From contig JAZNBF010000044.1 of assembly GCA_045586905.1 (NCBI GenBank), forward strand, positions 1 through 44,281: DNA of 44,281 bases, in the 5' to 3' direction. Positions 34,147 to 43,071 of this stretch are shown here, piece after piece. A model generated the notes under the pieces. That model had not been told where the DNA came from, made no database searches, and saw only the letters and a program-made list of their open reading frames with translations. The DNA comes from RGIG1828 sp045586905 (lineage in GTDB: Bacteria; Bacillota; Clostridia; UMGS1810). How positions within the stretch are numbered: the first letter of the stretch is position 1; every line of letters begins with the position of its first letter. The position numbers were made by a program, and so were the translations under genes.

Positions 34147-36003
34147 ATGAAATTGAACAATATTGAAGAAAAGTTAAAAACTCTGCCCGAAAGCAGCGGC
34201 GTGTATATCATGAAAAACACAAATGATGAAGTGATATATGTCGGCAAAGCAAAAGTTTTAAAAAACAGAGTCAGACAGTATTTTAAAAGCTACAATCATT
34301 CTTTGAAAGTTAAGAAAATGATTGAAAATATATCAGATTTTGAATATATTATAACCGACAATGAAAATGAAGCTCTGATTCTGGAAAATAATCTTATCAA
34401 AGAGTATAAACCTAAATATAACATATTACTCAAAGATGATAAAACATATCCGTTCATTAAAATAACTGTCAATGAAGACTTCCCGAGAGTTTTTACAACA
34501 AGGCGCGTTATTCGTGATGGTGCAAAATATTTCGGCCCTTACTGCAGCAGTCTGAGCTTAAAAGAATTAATTGATTTAATGAATGAGGTTTTTTCATTGA
34601 GACAATGCAAGTCACAAATTCACGAAAACTCAAATGGATATAAACCGTGCCTGTATTACCAACTTGGCAAATGCGACGCACCTTGTGGCGGGAAAATTTC
34701 AAAGACAGATTATAGAAACAAAATATCAAAAGTTATAGCTTTTCTGAATGGTAATTATGACTATGCTATAAATACTGTGCGCGAAAAAATGAAAAAAGCG
34801 GCAGACGAGCTTGATTTTGAAACAGCAGCCAAGTGGAGAGATGCCATTGAAGCCATTTCTGTTATCAGTGAAAAGCAAAAAATTGTCTCTCATGAGGCTT
34901 CAGATTGTGACGCCATAGCAATGTACAACAGTAACAACACTGCCTGCATTGAAATATTTTTTATTCGTTCCGGAAAAATTGTCGGAAAAGAACATTATTT
35001 TGTTTCTTGCAACGAAGATATTTCAGATCAGTTTGTATTGTCCGAATTCATTAAAAAATATTATGAAACCTCATCTTTTTTACCACATCAAATTCTGACT
35101 CAATTTGAATTGTTTGATAAAGAAATTATAGAACAGACTCTCAGCGAACTTGCAGGTCACGTTGTGAAGGCTGTTGTTCCTAAAATTGGCGATAAATATA
35201 AGCTTATCACTATGATAGCAGCCAACGCAAAAAAAGAACATCAGGAACGCGAACTTAAAATTATGAGAGATATATCTTTTAAAAATAACGCTCTTTCTTC
35301 TCTGATGAAAATAACCGGTACAGCGTCAGCTCCCATGCATATTGAAGCATATGATATATCAAATTTATCAGGGAAATATATGGTCGGTTCAATGGTTACT
35401 TTTATAAACGGAAAGCCTTGTAGGGAGAAATATCGAAGCTTTAAAATCAAATATGTGTCCGGGCAGGATGACTATGCATGTATGTATGAAGTGATATCAA
35501 GGCGCATTGAACACGGTTTGAATGAAAAAGATGATGAAAATTCCGATAAACGCTTTTATCCTTTCCCAGATATAATTTTTGTTGATGGTGGAAGCGCTCA
35601 TGTACAAATTGCGAAAAAAGCACTTTCAGACCATAATATAGATATTCCTGTGTTTGGCATAGCAAAAGATGACAAGCATAAAACAAATTCTCTCGTTACA
35701 TCAGAAAAAGTTTTGCCTGTTGACAGAGCAGGTGAGGCGTTTATGCTTCTCACGCAAATTCAGGATGAAATGCACAGAAGAGCAATTACCCATCAAAAGA
35801 ATCTTCACGAAAAATCTTTATTGAGAACTGAACTTTTAAATATAAAAGGAGTCGGGGAGAAAAAATCAAAACTACTTCTCAAGACATTTAAAAGTGTCAG
35901 ACGAATAAAAGATGCGAGTCTTGAGGAAATCGCTTCTGTTTCCGGCATTGATAAACCCTCTGCTCAAAATATATATTCGTATTTTAATGAAAATAAATCC
36001 TGA
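34147..36003 (+). CDS. uvrC: Excinuclease ABC subunit C
   Basis: About 618 residues, normal length. The GIY-YIG nuclease domain (GVYIMKNTNDEVIYVGKAKV, then RVRQYF, about 16-45) makes the 3' incision. A Cys-containing block (CLYYQLGKCDAPCGG) and the UVR helix pair that binds UvrB (REKMKKAADELDFETAAKWRDA, written here in two parts: REKMKKAADELD and FETAAKWRDA) follow. The RNase H-like domain (IEAYDISNLSGKYMVGSMV, IFVDGGSAHVQIAKKAL) makes the 5' incision, and HhH motifs (IKGVGEKKSKLLL) end the protein. The start may be ATG 34147 or TTG 34153; the latter begins NNIEEKLKTLP, as most UvrC proteins do, and GGTGATG fits it. Confidence 0.95.
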   Translation: MKLNNIEEKLKTLPESSGVYIMKNTNDEVIYVGKAKVLKNRVRQYFKSYNHSLKVKKMIENISDFEYIITDNENEALILENNLIKEYKPKYNILLKDDKTYPFIKITVNEDFPRVFTTRRVIRDGAKYFGPYCSSLSLKELIDLMNEVFSLRQCKSQIHENSNGYKPCLYYQLGKCDAPCGGKISKTDYRNKISKVIAFLNGNYDYAINTVREKMKKAADELDFETAAKWRDAIEAISVISEKQKIVSHEASDCDAIAMYNSNNTACIEIFFIRSGKIVGKEHYFVSCNEDISDQFVLSEFIKKYYETSSFLPHQILTQFELFDKEIIEQTLSELAGHVVKAVVPKIGDKYKLITMIAANAKKEHQERELKIMRDISFKNNALSSLMKITGTASAPMHIEAYDISNLSGKYMVGSMVTFINGKPCREKYRSFKIKYVSGQDDYACMYEVISRRIEHGLNEKDDENSDKRFYPFPDIIFVDGGSAHVQIAKKALSDHNIDIPVFGIAKDDKHKTNSLVTSEKVLPVDRAGEAFMLLTQIQDEMHRRAITHQKNLHEKSLLRTELLNIKGVGEKKSKLLLKTFKSVRRIKDASLEEIASVSGIDKPSAQNIYSYFNENKS

Positions 36004-36031
36004 AATCATATAGCGAAAGGTCTTGCTTTCC

Positions 36032-36060
36032 TTGACAACATAGGTCTCAAATGCTATAAT
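36032..36060 (+). promoter_or_regulatory. Consensus sigma-A promoter of the second AMP-forming ligase
   Basis: TTGACA (36032-36037), exactly 17 bp, TATAAT (36055-36060): both hexamers perfect. A leader of about 30 nt follows. It indicates strong constitutive transcription unless repressed. Confidence 0.85.
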
Positions 36061-36096
36061 TTCACTATAAATACACAAAAGAAAGAAGAAAACATT

Positions 36097-37731
36097 ATGC
36101 CTATTACAAATTATCTGAAAAATAATGCCGATAAATACCCCAACAGAACTGCACTTGTTGAAATTAACCCCGATGTTAAAGAAATCCGTAGGGTTACATG
36201 GAAAGAATACGAGCTTATTGAGTCTTCATCCTCCTGTGAATACCGACGCGAAATTACGTGGAGTGTGTTTGAAGAGAAAGCCAACAGATGTGCAAATCTT
36301 CTTATTAGTCGTGGCATAAAAAAAGGCGATAAAGTTGCAATACTTCTCATGAATTGTCTTGAATGGCTGCCCATATACTTTGGTATTTTAAAATCGGGAG
36401 CTATTGCTGTTCCAATCAATTTTAGATTTACTTCCGATGAAATTAAATACTGCCTTGACCTTGCAGATGTTGATGCATTGGTTTTTGGCCCTGAATTTAT
36501 CGGCAGAATTGAAGAAATTTGTGATAAGATACCTGATGTTAAGCTTTTATTTTATGTAGGTGATGCTTGTCCGTCTTTTGCTGAGAACTACCTCCATCTT
36601 GCTGCAAATTTTTCTTCTGTTGCACCTGATATTGAGCTTGGCGATGCAGACGATGCAGCAATCTATTTTTCATCAGGCACCACCGGTTTCCCAAAAGCTA
36701 TTTTGCACAATCACGAAAGTCTGATGCACTCTTGCATAGTTGAACAAAAGCACCATGGTCAAACTCTGGATGATGTATTTTTATGTATCCCTCCACTGTA
36801 CCATACCGGAGCCAAAATGCATTGGTTTGGTTCGCTTGTTTCGGGAGGAAAGGCAGTGCTTTTAAAAGGTGTAAAGCCAAAGAATATTTTAGAAGCTGTC
36901 TCAAATGAAAAGTGTACCATAGTCTGGCTACTCGTACCATGGGCTCAGGATATGCTCGACGCTATTGCACGTGGTGATATAGACCTTGGTGAATATTCAC
37001 TTTCTCAGTGGCGTCTGATGCACATTGGTGCTCAGCCGGTGCCCCCCAGTCTCATAAAACGATGGATGGCAATTTTCCCTCATCACCAGTACGATACCAA
37101 TTATGGACTTTCCGAATCAATCGGACCCGGCGCTGTTCATCTTGGTGTTGAAAATATACATAAAGTTGGTGCCATTGGTGTGGCAGGTTATGGCTGGGAG
37201 GTTAAGATTGTAGCTCCGGATGGTTCTGAAGTAGCAAACGGTGATGTTGGTGAGCTTGCACTCAAAGGCCCTGGTGTGATGACTTGCTACTACAAAGATG
37301 AAAAAGCCACAAATGATGTGCTTAAAGACGGATGGCTTTTAACAGGAGATATGGCAAAAAAAGATGAAGATGGCTTTATATATCTGGTCGACAGAAAGAA
37401 AGATGTCATTATCAGTGGTGGTGAAAACCTTTATCCTGTGCAAATAGAAGACTATCTTCGTGCTTACGATGCCATCAGTGATGTTGCTGTCATTGGTTTA
37501 CCCGACACGCGACTTGGTGAGATAGCCGCTGCTATAATTCAGCTTAAAGAAAATGTATCTTGCACCGAGGCGGAAATAGAAGAATACTGCAAAGGTTTGC
37601 CAAGATATAAAAGACCTCACAAAATAATTTTTGCCGATGTTCCCAGAAATGCAACAGGAAAAATCGAAAAACCGAAATTAAGAGAGATATATTGTCCAGA
37701 AAGTCTTGTTGCAAAACAGATTAACTCATAA
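36097..37731 (+). CDS. AMP-forming acyl-CoA synthetase (class I adenylate-forming ligase)
   Basis: 544 residues of the ANL superfamily. Motifs are the P-loop IYFSSGTTGFPKAIL (about 188-202), PPLYHTGAKMHW, NYGLSESIGPG, LTGDMAKKDEDGFIYLVDRK and GGENLYPVQIEDYL. The C-terminal end is RNATGKIEKPKL with the catalytic Lys. It fits the long/medium-chain fatty acyl-CoA ligase branch; the substrate is not readable. Near the N-terminus (residues about 26-62) the A1-like segment occurs twice: RRVTWKEYE is followed after 14 residues by RREITWSVFEEKAN, where most ligases have one copy. It is monocistronic between a perfect promoter and a strong terminator. Confidence 0.9.
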   Translation: MPITNYLKNNADKYPNRTALVEINPDVKEIRRVTWKEYELIESSSSCEYRREITWSVFEEKANRCANLLISRGIKKGDKVAILLMNCLEWLPIYFGILKSGAIAVPINFRFTSDEIKYCLDLADVDALVFGPEFIGRIEEICDKIPDVKLLFYVGDACPSFAENYLHLAANFSSVAPDIELGDADDAAIYFSSGTTGFPKAILHNHESLMHSCIVEQKHHGQTLDDVFLCIPPLYHTGAKMHWFGSLVSGGKAVLLKGVKPKNILEAVSNEKCTIVWLLVPWAQDMLDAIARGDIDLGEYSLSQWRLMHIGAQPVPPSLIKRWMAIFPHHQYDTNYGLSESIGPGAVHLGVENIHKVGAIGVAGYGWEVKIVAPDGSEVANGDVGELALKGPGVMTCYYKDEKATNDVLKDGWLLTGDMAKKDEDGFIYLVDRKKDVIISGGENLYPVQIEDYLRAYDAISDVAVIGLPDTRLGEIAAAIIQLKENVSCTEAEIEEYCKGLPRYKRPHKIIFADVPRNATGKIEKPKLREIYCPESLVAKQINS

Positions 37732-37734
37732 TTT

Positions 37735-37777
37735 AAAACGCTTTTTAAAAGAATTTGTTTCTTTTAAAAAGCGTTTT
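37735..37777. terminator. Bidirectional rho-independent terminator
   Basis: AAAACGCTTTTTAAAAGAA (37735-37753) pairs perfectly with TTCTTTTAAAAAGCGTTTT (37759-37777) around a 5-nt loop, followed by T3. The convergent DUF5662 gene ends two bases later. Confidence 0.9.
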
Positions 37778-37778
37778 T

Positions 37779-38315
37779 TTAATATTGATATTTATTCTTG
37801 ATTCGTGTTTTTATTAGCTTGAACACGTGTTTTTCGCCTTTTTCAGCAAGTTCTTTCAAAAGGAACTCAAGCTCATCGGAAGTATCAGGGTGAATCAATC
37901 TTGTGGTTTTCGCTCTCATAAAGTATTCAATAGGGTGGGTGGGTGAATAATTTTTACCCTGATATATTTTGCTCGCAGCCAATCTGTCACAAAACATTTC
38001 AGCAACATACTTGTAAGGCATTTTTACCGGTGACATCAATTTTGTTTCAGGATTGTAGTCTTTCCAGTATTCAAAATGGTGCTTGTTTCTGCCTTGGTGA
38101 TGCATCCATGCCAGGGAATATCCTTTATCACTCCGTTCCCCTTCATTCGGGCTACGGGTTCCTATAAAGTATTTTGCTCCGGCTATAAATTCAGTCGGGG
38201 TATATTTAGAAAGATCGTGTTTCAATCCTTGCCATAATATACCGCATTTTGCACAGTGTTTTATTACAGTACGTTGGTGCCTTGCGATCACTTTAAAGTG
38301 TTTAATGGGGTGCAT
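37779..38315 (-). CDS. DUF5662-type protein of unknown function
   Basis: 178 residues, soluble, basic. It is rich in His and aromatic residues: HPIKHFKVIARHQRTVIKH, GLKHDLSKYTPTEF, WMHHQGRNKHHFEYW, MPYKYVAEMFCDRLAASKIY. The conserved HDLSKY and HH-x-x-x-NKHHFEYW blocks match my recollection of DUF5662, a family common in gut Firmicutes. The clustered His, Asp and Glu suggest a metal-binding helical enzyme, but no activity is known to me. The start is ATG 38315, preceded by AGAAAGGG; the GTG at 38348 lies upstream of that site. It follows thrS on the same strand past a terminator. Confidence 0.75.
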   Translation of the reverse strand: MHPIKHFKVIARHQRTVIKHCAKCGILWQGLKHDLSKYTPTEFIAGAKYFIGTRSPNEGERSDKGYSLAWMHHQGRNKHHFEYWKDYNPETKLMSPVKMPYKYVAEMFCDRLAASKIYQGKNYSPTHPIEYFMRAKTTRLIHPDTSDELEFLLKELAEKGEKHVFKLIKTRIKNKYQY

Positions 38316-38357
38316 GTAAAAAAACCCTTTCTTTATAATTAGGTGCACAGTTAAAAC

Positions 38358-38389
38358 TAAGGCACAGCCGATTGTAGAGCTGTGCCTTA
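38358..38389 (-). terminator. Probable terminator of thrS
   Basis: TAAGGCACAGC (38358-38368) pairs with GCTGTGCCTTA (38379-38389) around a 10-nt loop. In the minus-strand direction only a GTTTTAA tract follows, so termination may be partial and the DUF5662 gene may receive readthrough. Confidence 0.65.
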
Positions 38390-38398
38390 GAAGATAAA

Positions 38399-40330
38399 TT
38401 ATCTTGACTTATTCTCGATTTCTGTTTTTATAATCGGAATAAACTCAGAAACAGATTTGCTTCCGAGATCTCCTTCTTTTCTTGAACGAACAGATACAGA
38501 ATTGCTTTCTTCTTCTTTTTCGCCCACAATAAGCATATAAGGCACTTTTTCAAGCTGAGCTTCTCTTATCTTATAGCCGAGTTTTTCGTTGCGATAGTCA
38601 GCTTCAACACGAATATCTGCTGCTTCAAGTTCGGATTTGACTTTTTGAGCATAGTCGAAATATTTTTCAGATACTGGAATTATCTGTACTTGTACCGGTG
38701 CCATCCATGTCGGAAGAGCTCCTGCATATTTCTCAATAAGAAGAGCAAGGGTTCTCTCATAGCAACCAATAGAAGTACGGTGAATTATGCAGGGAATTTT
38801 CTTCTTGCCGTCTGTGTCGGTATATTCCATGCCAAATTTTTCTGCAAGCATCTGGTCTATCTGAATTGTGATGAGTGTATCTTCTTTGCCAAAAACATTT
38901 TTAATCTGTATGTCGAGTTTAGGACCGTAGAAAGCAGCTTCGCCAATGCCGACTTTATAAGGAATTTCAAGATGGTTAAGGATTTTTTCCATCATGTCCT
39001 GAGCTTCATCCCACTGCTCCTCGGTGCCGATATATTTTTCTCTGTTGTCCGGATCCCATTTTGAGAATCTGTAAGAAACATCTTCGTAGAGACCGAGAGT
39101 TTTAAGCATATATATTGCAAGCTCCAGACAGCTTTTGAATTCCTGTTCAAGCTGCTCAGGAGTACACATAAGATGACCTTCGGAAATTGTAAACTGTCTC
39201 AGACGGATAAGACCGTGCATTTCGCCTGAAGCTTCTTTACGGAAAAGGGTAGAAGTTTCGTTATATCTGAGAGGAAGATCACGATAGCTTCTCATTTTGT
39301 TAAGATAAGCCTGATACTGGAACGGACAGGTCATAGGACGCATTGCAAATACTTCTTTGTCCTTTTCTTCGTCGCCTAAGATAAACATAGAATCCTGATA
39401 GTGATCCCAGTGACCTGAAAGCTTAAACAAATCACTTTTTGCCATATACGGAGTTTTTGTAAGCTGCCATCCTTGCTTTTGTTCGGTATCTTCTACAAAT
39501 CTCTGGAGAATCTGCAGAGTTCTTGCACCCTTTGGCAGTAAAATTGGCAGACCTTGACCTATTATGTCAACAGTGGTAAAATAACCAAGCTCTCTGCCCA
39601 GTTTGTTATGATCACGTTTTTTTGCTTCTTCAAGTTGCTCGAGGTGAGCATTGAGATCGTCTTTGCTGGTGAAAGCAGTACCGTAAATTCTCTGAAGCAT
39701 TTTGTTCTTTTCGTCGCCTCGCCAATATGCCCCTGTAACACTCAGAAGTTTAAAGGCTTTAACAGCAGAGGTGTCAAAAAGATGTGGACCTGCGCAAAGA
39801 TCAGTGAAATCGCCTTGCTTGTAGAAAGATATAACAGCATCTTCGGGCAAATCGTTAATAAGTTCCACTTTGTATGGCTCATTGTTGCTTTTCATATATT
39901 CAAGAGCTTCTTCTCTCGGAAGTTCAAAACGTTCAAGCCTGATACGCTCTTTAACGATTTTTTTCATTTCAGCTTCAATTTTAGTCAGATCTTCATTTGT
40001 GAAGCTGGTTGCACTGTCAAAATCATAATAAAAACCACTATCGGTTGCAGGGCCGATAGCAAGCTTAACATCGGGATAAAGTCTTTTCACTGCCTGAGCC
40101 ATCACGTGTGAAGCAGTGTGTCTTAAAATGTGTTTGCCCTCGTCATCGTCGAAGGTAAGAATTTCTACATCAGCATCGGTAGTTATTGCATAGGTAAGTT
40201 CTTTCACCTCTCCGTTAACTAAACCTCCCATGGCTGCTCTTGAGAGGCCATCGCCGATAGATTTTGCAATGTCATACACTGTGGAGCCTTGAGGGAACTC
40301 TCTGACATCGCCTTTTAATGTAATCTTCAT
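38399..40330 (-). CDS. thrS: Threonyl-tRNA synthetase
   Basis: 643 residues, class II synthetase. The N-terminal TGS domain (VREFPQGSTVYDIAKSI) is followed by the editing domain with HTASHVMAQAVK (HxxxH) and the DLCAGPHL cysteine/histidine site that hydrolyses Ser-tRNA. The catalytic core has MRPMTCPFQYQAYL (zinc Cys), RYNETSTLFRKEASGEMHGL (motif 2 region) and IHRTSIGCYERTLALLIEKY (motif 3). The C-terminal anticodon-binding domain ends the protein. An AGGAGG site precedes the ATG. It has its own promoter with a short leader and no T-box. Confidence 0.97.
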   Translation of the reverse strand: MKITLKGDVREFPQGSTVYDIAKSIGDGLSRAAMGGLVNGEVKELTYAITTDADVEILTFDDDEGKHILRHTASHVMAQAVKRLYPDVKLAIGPATDSGFYYDFDSATSFTNEDLTKIEAEMKKIVKERIRLERFELPREEALEYMKSNNEPYKVELINDLPEDAVISFYKQGDFTDLCAGPHLFDTSAVKAFKLLSVTGAYWRGDEKNKMLQRIYGTAFTSKDDLNAHLEQLEEAKKRDHNKLGRELGYFTTVDIIGQGLPILLPKGARTLQILQRFVEDTEQKQGWQLTKTPYMAKSDLFKLSGHWDHYQDSMFILGDEEKDKEVFAMRPMTCPFQYQAYLNKMRSYRDLPLRYNETSTLFRKEASGEMHGLIRLRQFTISEGHLMCTPEQLEQEFKSCLELAIYMLKTLGLYEDVSYRFSKWDPDNREKYIGTEEQWDEAQDMMEKILNHLEIPYKVGIGEAAFYGPKLDIQIKNVFGKEDTLITIQIDQMLAEKFGMEYTDTDGKKKIPCIIHRTSIGCYERTLALLIEKYAGALPTWMAPVQVQIIPVSEKYFDYAQKVKSELEAADIRVEADYRNEKLGYKIREAQLEKVPYMLIVGEKEEESNSVSVRSRKEGDLGSKSVSEFIPIIKTEIENKSR

Positions 40331-40371
40331 TTCATTACCTCCTGTGTAAAAGTGTGAACAATATAAACATT

Positions 40372-40400
40372 ATTATATTATCATTCACAAAAAATGTCAA
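40372..40400 (-). promoter_or_regulatory. Promoter of thrS
   Basis: Minus-strand TTGACA (40395-40400), 17-bp spacer, TATAAT (40372-40377). Start near 40365 leaves a leader of about 35 nt, too short for a T-box riboswitch. Confidence 0.75.
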
Positions 40401-40410
40401 TAGAATGAGC

Positions 40411-40449
40411 CAAAAATTAATTAGCCGAAGACACATAATCTTCGGCTAA
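40411..40449 (-). terminator. Terminator of the mgl-type operon
   Basis: TTAGCCGAAGA (40421-40431) pairs with TCTTCGGCTAA (40439-40449); on the minus strand the stem is followed by TTAATTTTT. It lies just past the stop of the permease gene and before the thrS promoter. Confidence 0.8.
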
Positions 40450-40455
40450 AACAAT

Positions 40456-41526
40456 TCATTTTCTCACCAGATATTTTCTCATATCTACTGCACATGCTAT
40501 GAGTATAATCAAACCTTTTATTACATACTGAAGGTTAGCATCAATACCTAAAAAGGTTAATCCGACAAAAATTATACGGAGCAAAACCACACCAATGATT
40601 ACTCCTCTTATTTTTCCTATGCCGCCTACAAAAGAAACACCGCCTATAACGCATGCGGCTATTGCATCAAGCTCGTAATTAAGACCGGTTGCTGCACTGT
40701 TTGAGCCTATTCGTGCAGCTTCTATAAAGCCGGTAACTCCATACATAATGCCTGCAAGAGTAAAAACCGAAATGATAGTAGCTGTAACATTTACTCCCGA
40801 CACATTTGCTGCATCGGGATTTGAACCAACCGCAAACATGTTTTTGCCAAATTTTGTTTTGTTCCAGATAAACCAGATTATAGCTGTTATTACTATTGAG
40901 TACCAAACAAAATTAGGTATAGCTGTACTGCCCAAAGAAATAATGCTGCCTGTTATAAGTCTGCTGAATGAACTGTCAAGACCTGATATTGACTGACCAT
41001 TATTATCACCAAGCATAAGGTACATAAGCAGCAAACCGTATATGATAAGTTGAGTTGATAATGTTACTATGAACGGATGCAGATGAAATTTTGCGGTGCA
41101 AAATCCGTTTATAAATCCGACAATAGCTCCTATGCCTAGTGCAATGAGAATTACCACATACACGGGTAGAGTAGAAAGCGCCGGAAACATTTTATTTGCA
41201 TAGCCATCAGCTTGCAGAAGTGATGCAGAAACACATGCAACAATACCGACTATTCGTCCGGCCGACAGGTCGGTACCGGTAAGAATAATACAACCGGCTA
41301 TTCCGAGTGCAATTGGCAAATTTGCTGCAGAGAGAGAAATTATATTTACAATAGATGGCAACGACAAAAATCTTGGACTGATTATCTGTATTACTACTAT
41401 TGCGATTATCATAAATATATATAGCGAATTATTTATAAGCAATTCACTTACAGCTTTTCTTTTTTCTTGACTGCTCATGTTGTAGAAGTTAGAAAACGGC
41501 GTTTTAAAATTTAATTTTTTATCCAT
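40456..41526 (-). CDS. mglC: Galactose/glucose-type ABC transporter permease (MglC/RbsC family)
   Basis: 356 residues with about ten membrane helices, BPD_transp_2 type permease for sugars. The N-terminus is a soluble stretch, then SLYIFMIIAIVVIQIISPRF as the first helix. NIISLSAANLPIALGIAGCI and ILTGTDLSAGRIVGIVA (the family's GxxDLSxG loop) follow. GVNVTATIISVFTLAG and AIAACVIGGVSFVGGIGKIR carry the EAA-like coupling region. The start is ATG 41526, with AGGTGA upstream. Last gene of the mglBAC set, 14 nt after mglA. Specificity for galactose or glucose is inferred from mglB. Confidence 0.92.
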   Translation of the reverse strand: MDKKLNFKTPFSNFYNMSSQEKRKAVSELLINNSLYIFMIIAIVVIQIISPRFLSLPSIVNIISLSAANLPIALGIAGCIILTGTDLSAGRIVGIVACVSASLLQADGYANKMFPALSTLPVYVVILIALGIGAIVGFINGFCTAKFHLHPFIVTLSTQLIIYGLLLMYLMLGDNNGQSISGLDSSFSRLITGSIISLGSTAIPNFVWYSIVITAIIWFIWNKTKFGKNMFAVGSNPDAANVSGVNVTATIISVFTLAGIMYGVTGFIEAARIGSNSAATGLNYELDAIAACVIGGVSFVGGIGKIRGVIIGVVLLRIIFVGLTFLGIDANLQYVIKGLIILIACAVDMRKYLVRK

Positions 41527-41540
41527 GATTTTCACCTATT

Positions 41541-43037
41541 TCAGACATATTTAGCCGCAAGTGACATTATCTCTTCCTGGCTTGTTTTTTGTGCTAATAC
41601 TTCACCGGCAACCCTTCCACCCGACATGACAATAATTCTATCACAAACTCCTAAAAGTTCAGGCATTTCCGAGGATATCATTATGATAGATTTGCCTTTG
41701 TTTGCCAGATCTATTATGAGCTGATATATTTCAAATTTTGCTCCTACATCTATTCCTCGTGTGGGTTCGTCGAGCATTAAAATTTCAGGATTTGTCAGAA
41801 GCCATCTTCCGAATATTACTTTTTGTTGATTTCCACCTGACAGTGTTCTTATTTGAGTGTATGGAGTAGGGGTTTTAATGCGCATTGCTTTAATTGACCA
41901 AATGGTATCATTTTTCATTTTTTTATTACTTAGCATCAATTTTTTTATTTTGTATTTGCCAAGGCTTGAAATGACGGTATTGCTGATTATGTCAAGAATG
42001 GCAAAAATACCATTTGCTCTGCGTTCTTCAGTTACCAGTGCAATTCCATGATTTATCGCATCTCTTGGATTTTTTGGATTTATGACTTTACCCAGCAAGG
42101 AGATTTCACCTGATTTTCGTTCGGAAATACCAAAAATGTTTTCTACCAACTCTGTTCTGCCTGAACCTGCAAGCCCGGCTATGCCCAATATTTCCCCTCT
42201 GTGAAGTTTGAACGATACATCAGTTAAATTCGCATTAGACGATGAAAGGTTTTTTACTTCCATAATCATTTCTTTCACGCTGTTGTTTTTTGGTGGAAAA
42301 CGAGTGGTTAATTCCCTGCCAACCATTAACTTTATGATTTTGTCCATATCAAGATTGTCAGCTTTTTCAGTAGCTATCCATGTCCCATCACGCATAATAG
42401 TAACATAGTCGGAAATCTCAAGTATTTCCTCCATCTTATGAGAAATATATATTATTCCGCAACCTTTTTCTTTCAGATTTTTTATGATGGTAAAAAGGTG
42501 TTTTACTTCCTGATCGGTAAGAGAGGAGGTTGGTTCATCAAATACTATAATTTTTGAATTATATGACACAGCCTTTGCAATTTCAACCATTTGCCTCTGC
42601 GCCACGGGTAGTTTTGACATAATGATCTTTGGATCTATTTTTATGTTAAGCGATTTGAAAATTTCTTTTGTGTCATTATACATCTTTTTTTCGTCAATAA
42701 CCAAATTCATTTTTGTAGGGTATCTTCCAAGCCAGATATTATCCATTACGCTTCTTTTCAGTGCCTGATTCAGTTCCTGATGCACCATTGCAACTCCGTT
42801 TTCAAGGGCATCTTTCGAGTTTGAAAAATTCACTTCTTTTCCGTCAAGTTCAATTGAGCCGCTGTCTTTGTTATATATTCCAAAAAGACACTTCATGAGT
42901 GTAGATTTGCCTGCACCGTTTTCGCCCATAAGAGCGTGTACACTGCCACGATTAATCCTGAGCGATACGTTGTTAAGGGCTTTAACTCCAGGGAATTCTT
43001 TTGTTATATTTTTCATTTCAAGCAAGATGTCTTCCAC
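41541..43037 (-). CDS. mglA: Sugar ABC transporter ATP-binding protein, two fused ATPase domains (MglA family)
   Basis: 498 residues containing two ABC domains, as in MglA, RbsA and XylG. The first has Walker A GENGAGKST (about 37-45), the divergent signature LPVAQRQMVEIAKA and Walker B IIVFDEPTSSL. The second has the altered Walker A GLAGSGRTELVENIFG, the strong signature LSGGNQQKVIFGRW and ILMLDEPTRGID. It energises import through the MglC permease. It starts with GTG at 43037, because GGAGG is positioned 7 nt upstream and no ATG is available before residue 8. Confidence 0.94.
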   Translation of the reverse strand: MEDILLEMKNITKEFPGVKALNNVSLRINRGSVHALMGENGAGKSTLMKCLFGIYNKDSGSIELDGKEVNFSNSKDALENGVAMVHQELNQALKRSVMDNIWLGRYPTKMNLVIDEKKMYNDTKEIFKSLNIKIDPKIIMSKLPVAQRQMVEIAKAVSYNSKIIVFDEPTSSLTDQEVKHLFTIIKNLKEKGCGIIYISHKMEEILEISDYVTIMRDGTWIATEKADNLDMDKIIKLMVGRELTTRFPPKNNSVKEMIMEVKNLSSSNANLTDVSFKLHRGEILGIAGLAGSGRTELVENIFGISERKSGEISLLGKVINPKNPRDAINHGIALVTEERRANGIFAILDIISNTVISSLGKYKIKKLMLSNKKMKNDTIWSIKAMRIKTPTPYTQIRTLSGGNQQKVIFGRWLLTNPEILMLDEPTRGIDVGAKFEIYQLIIDLANKGKSIIMISSEMPELLGVCDRIIVMSGGRVAGEVLAQKTSQEEIMSLAAKYV

Positions 43038-43071
43038 GGGTCAACCTCCACATGCAATTTTAAGTTTGATG

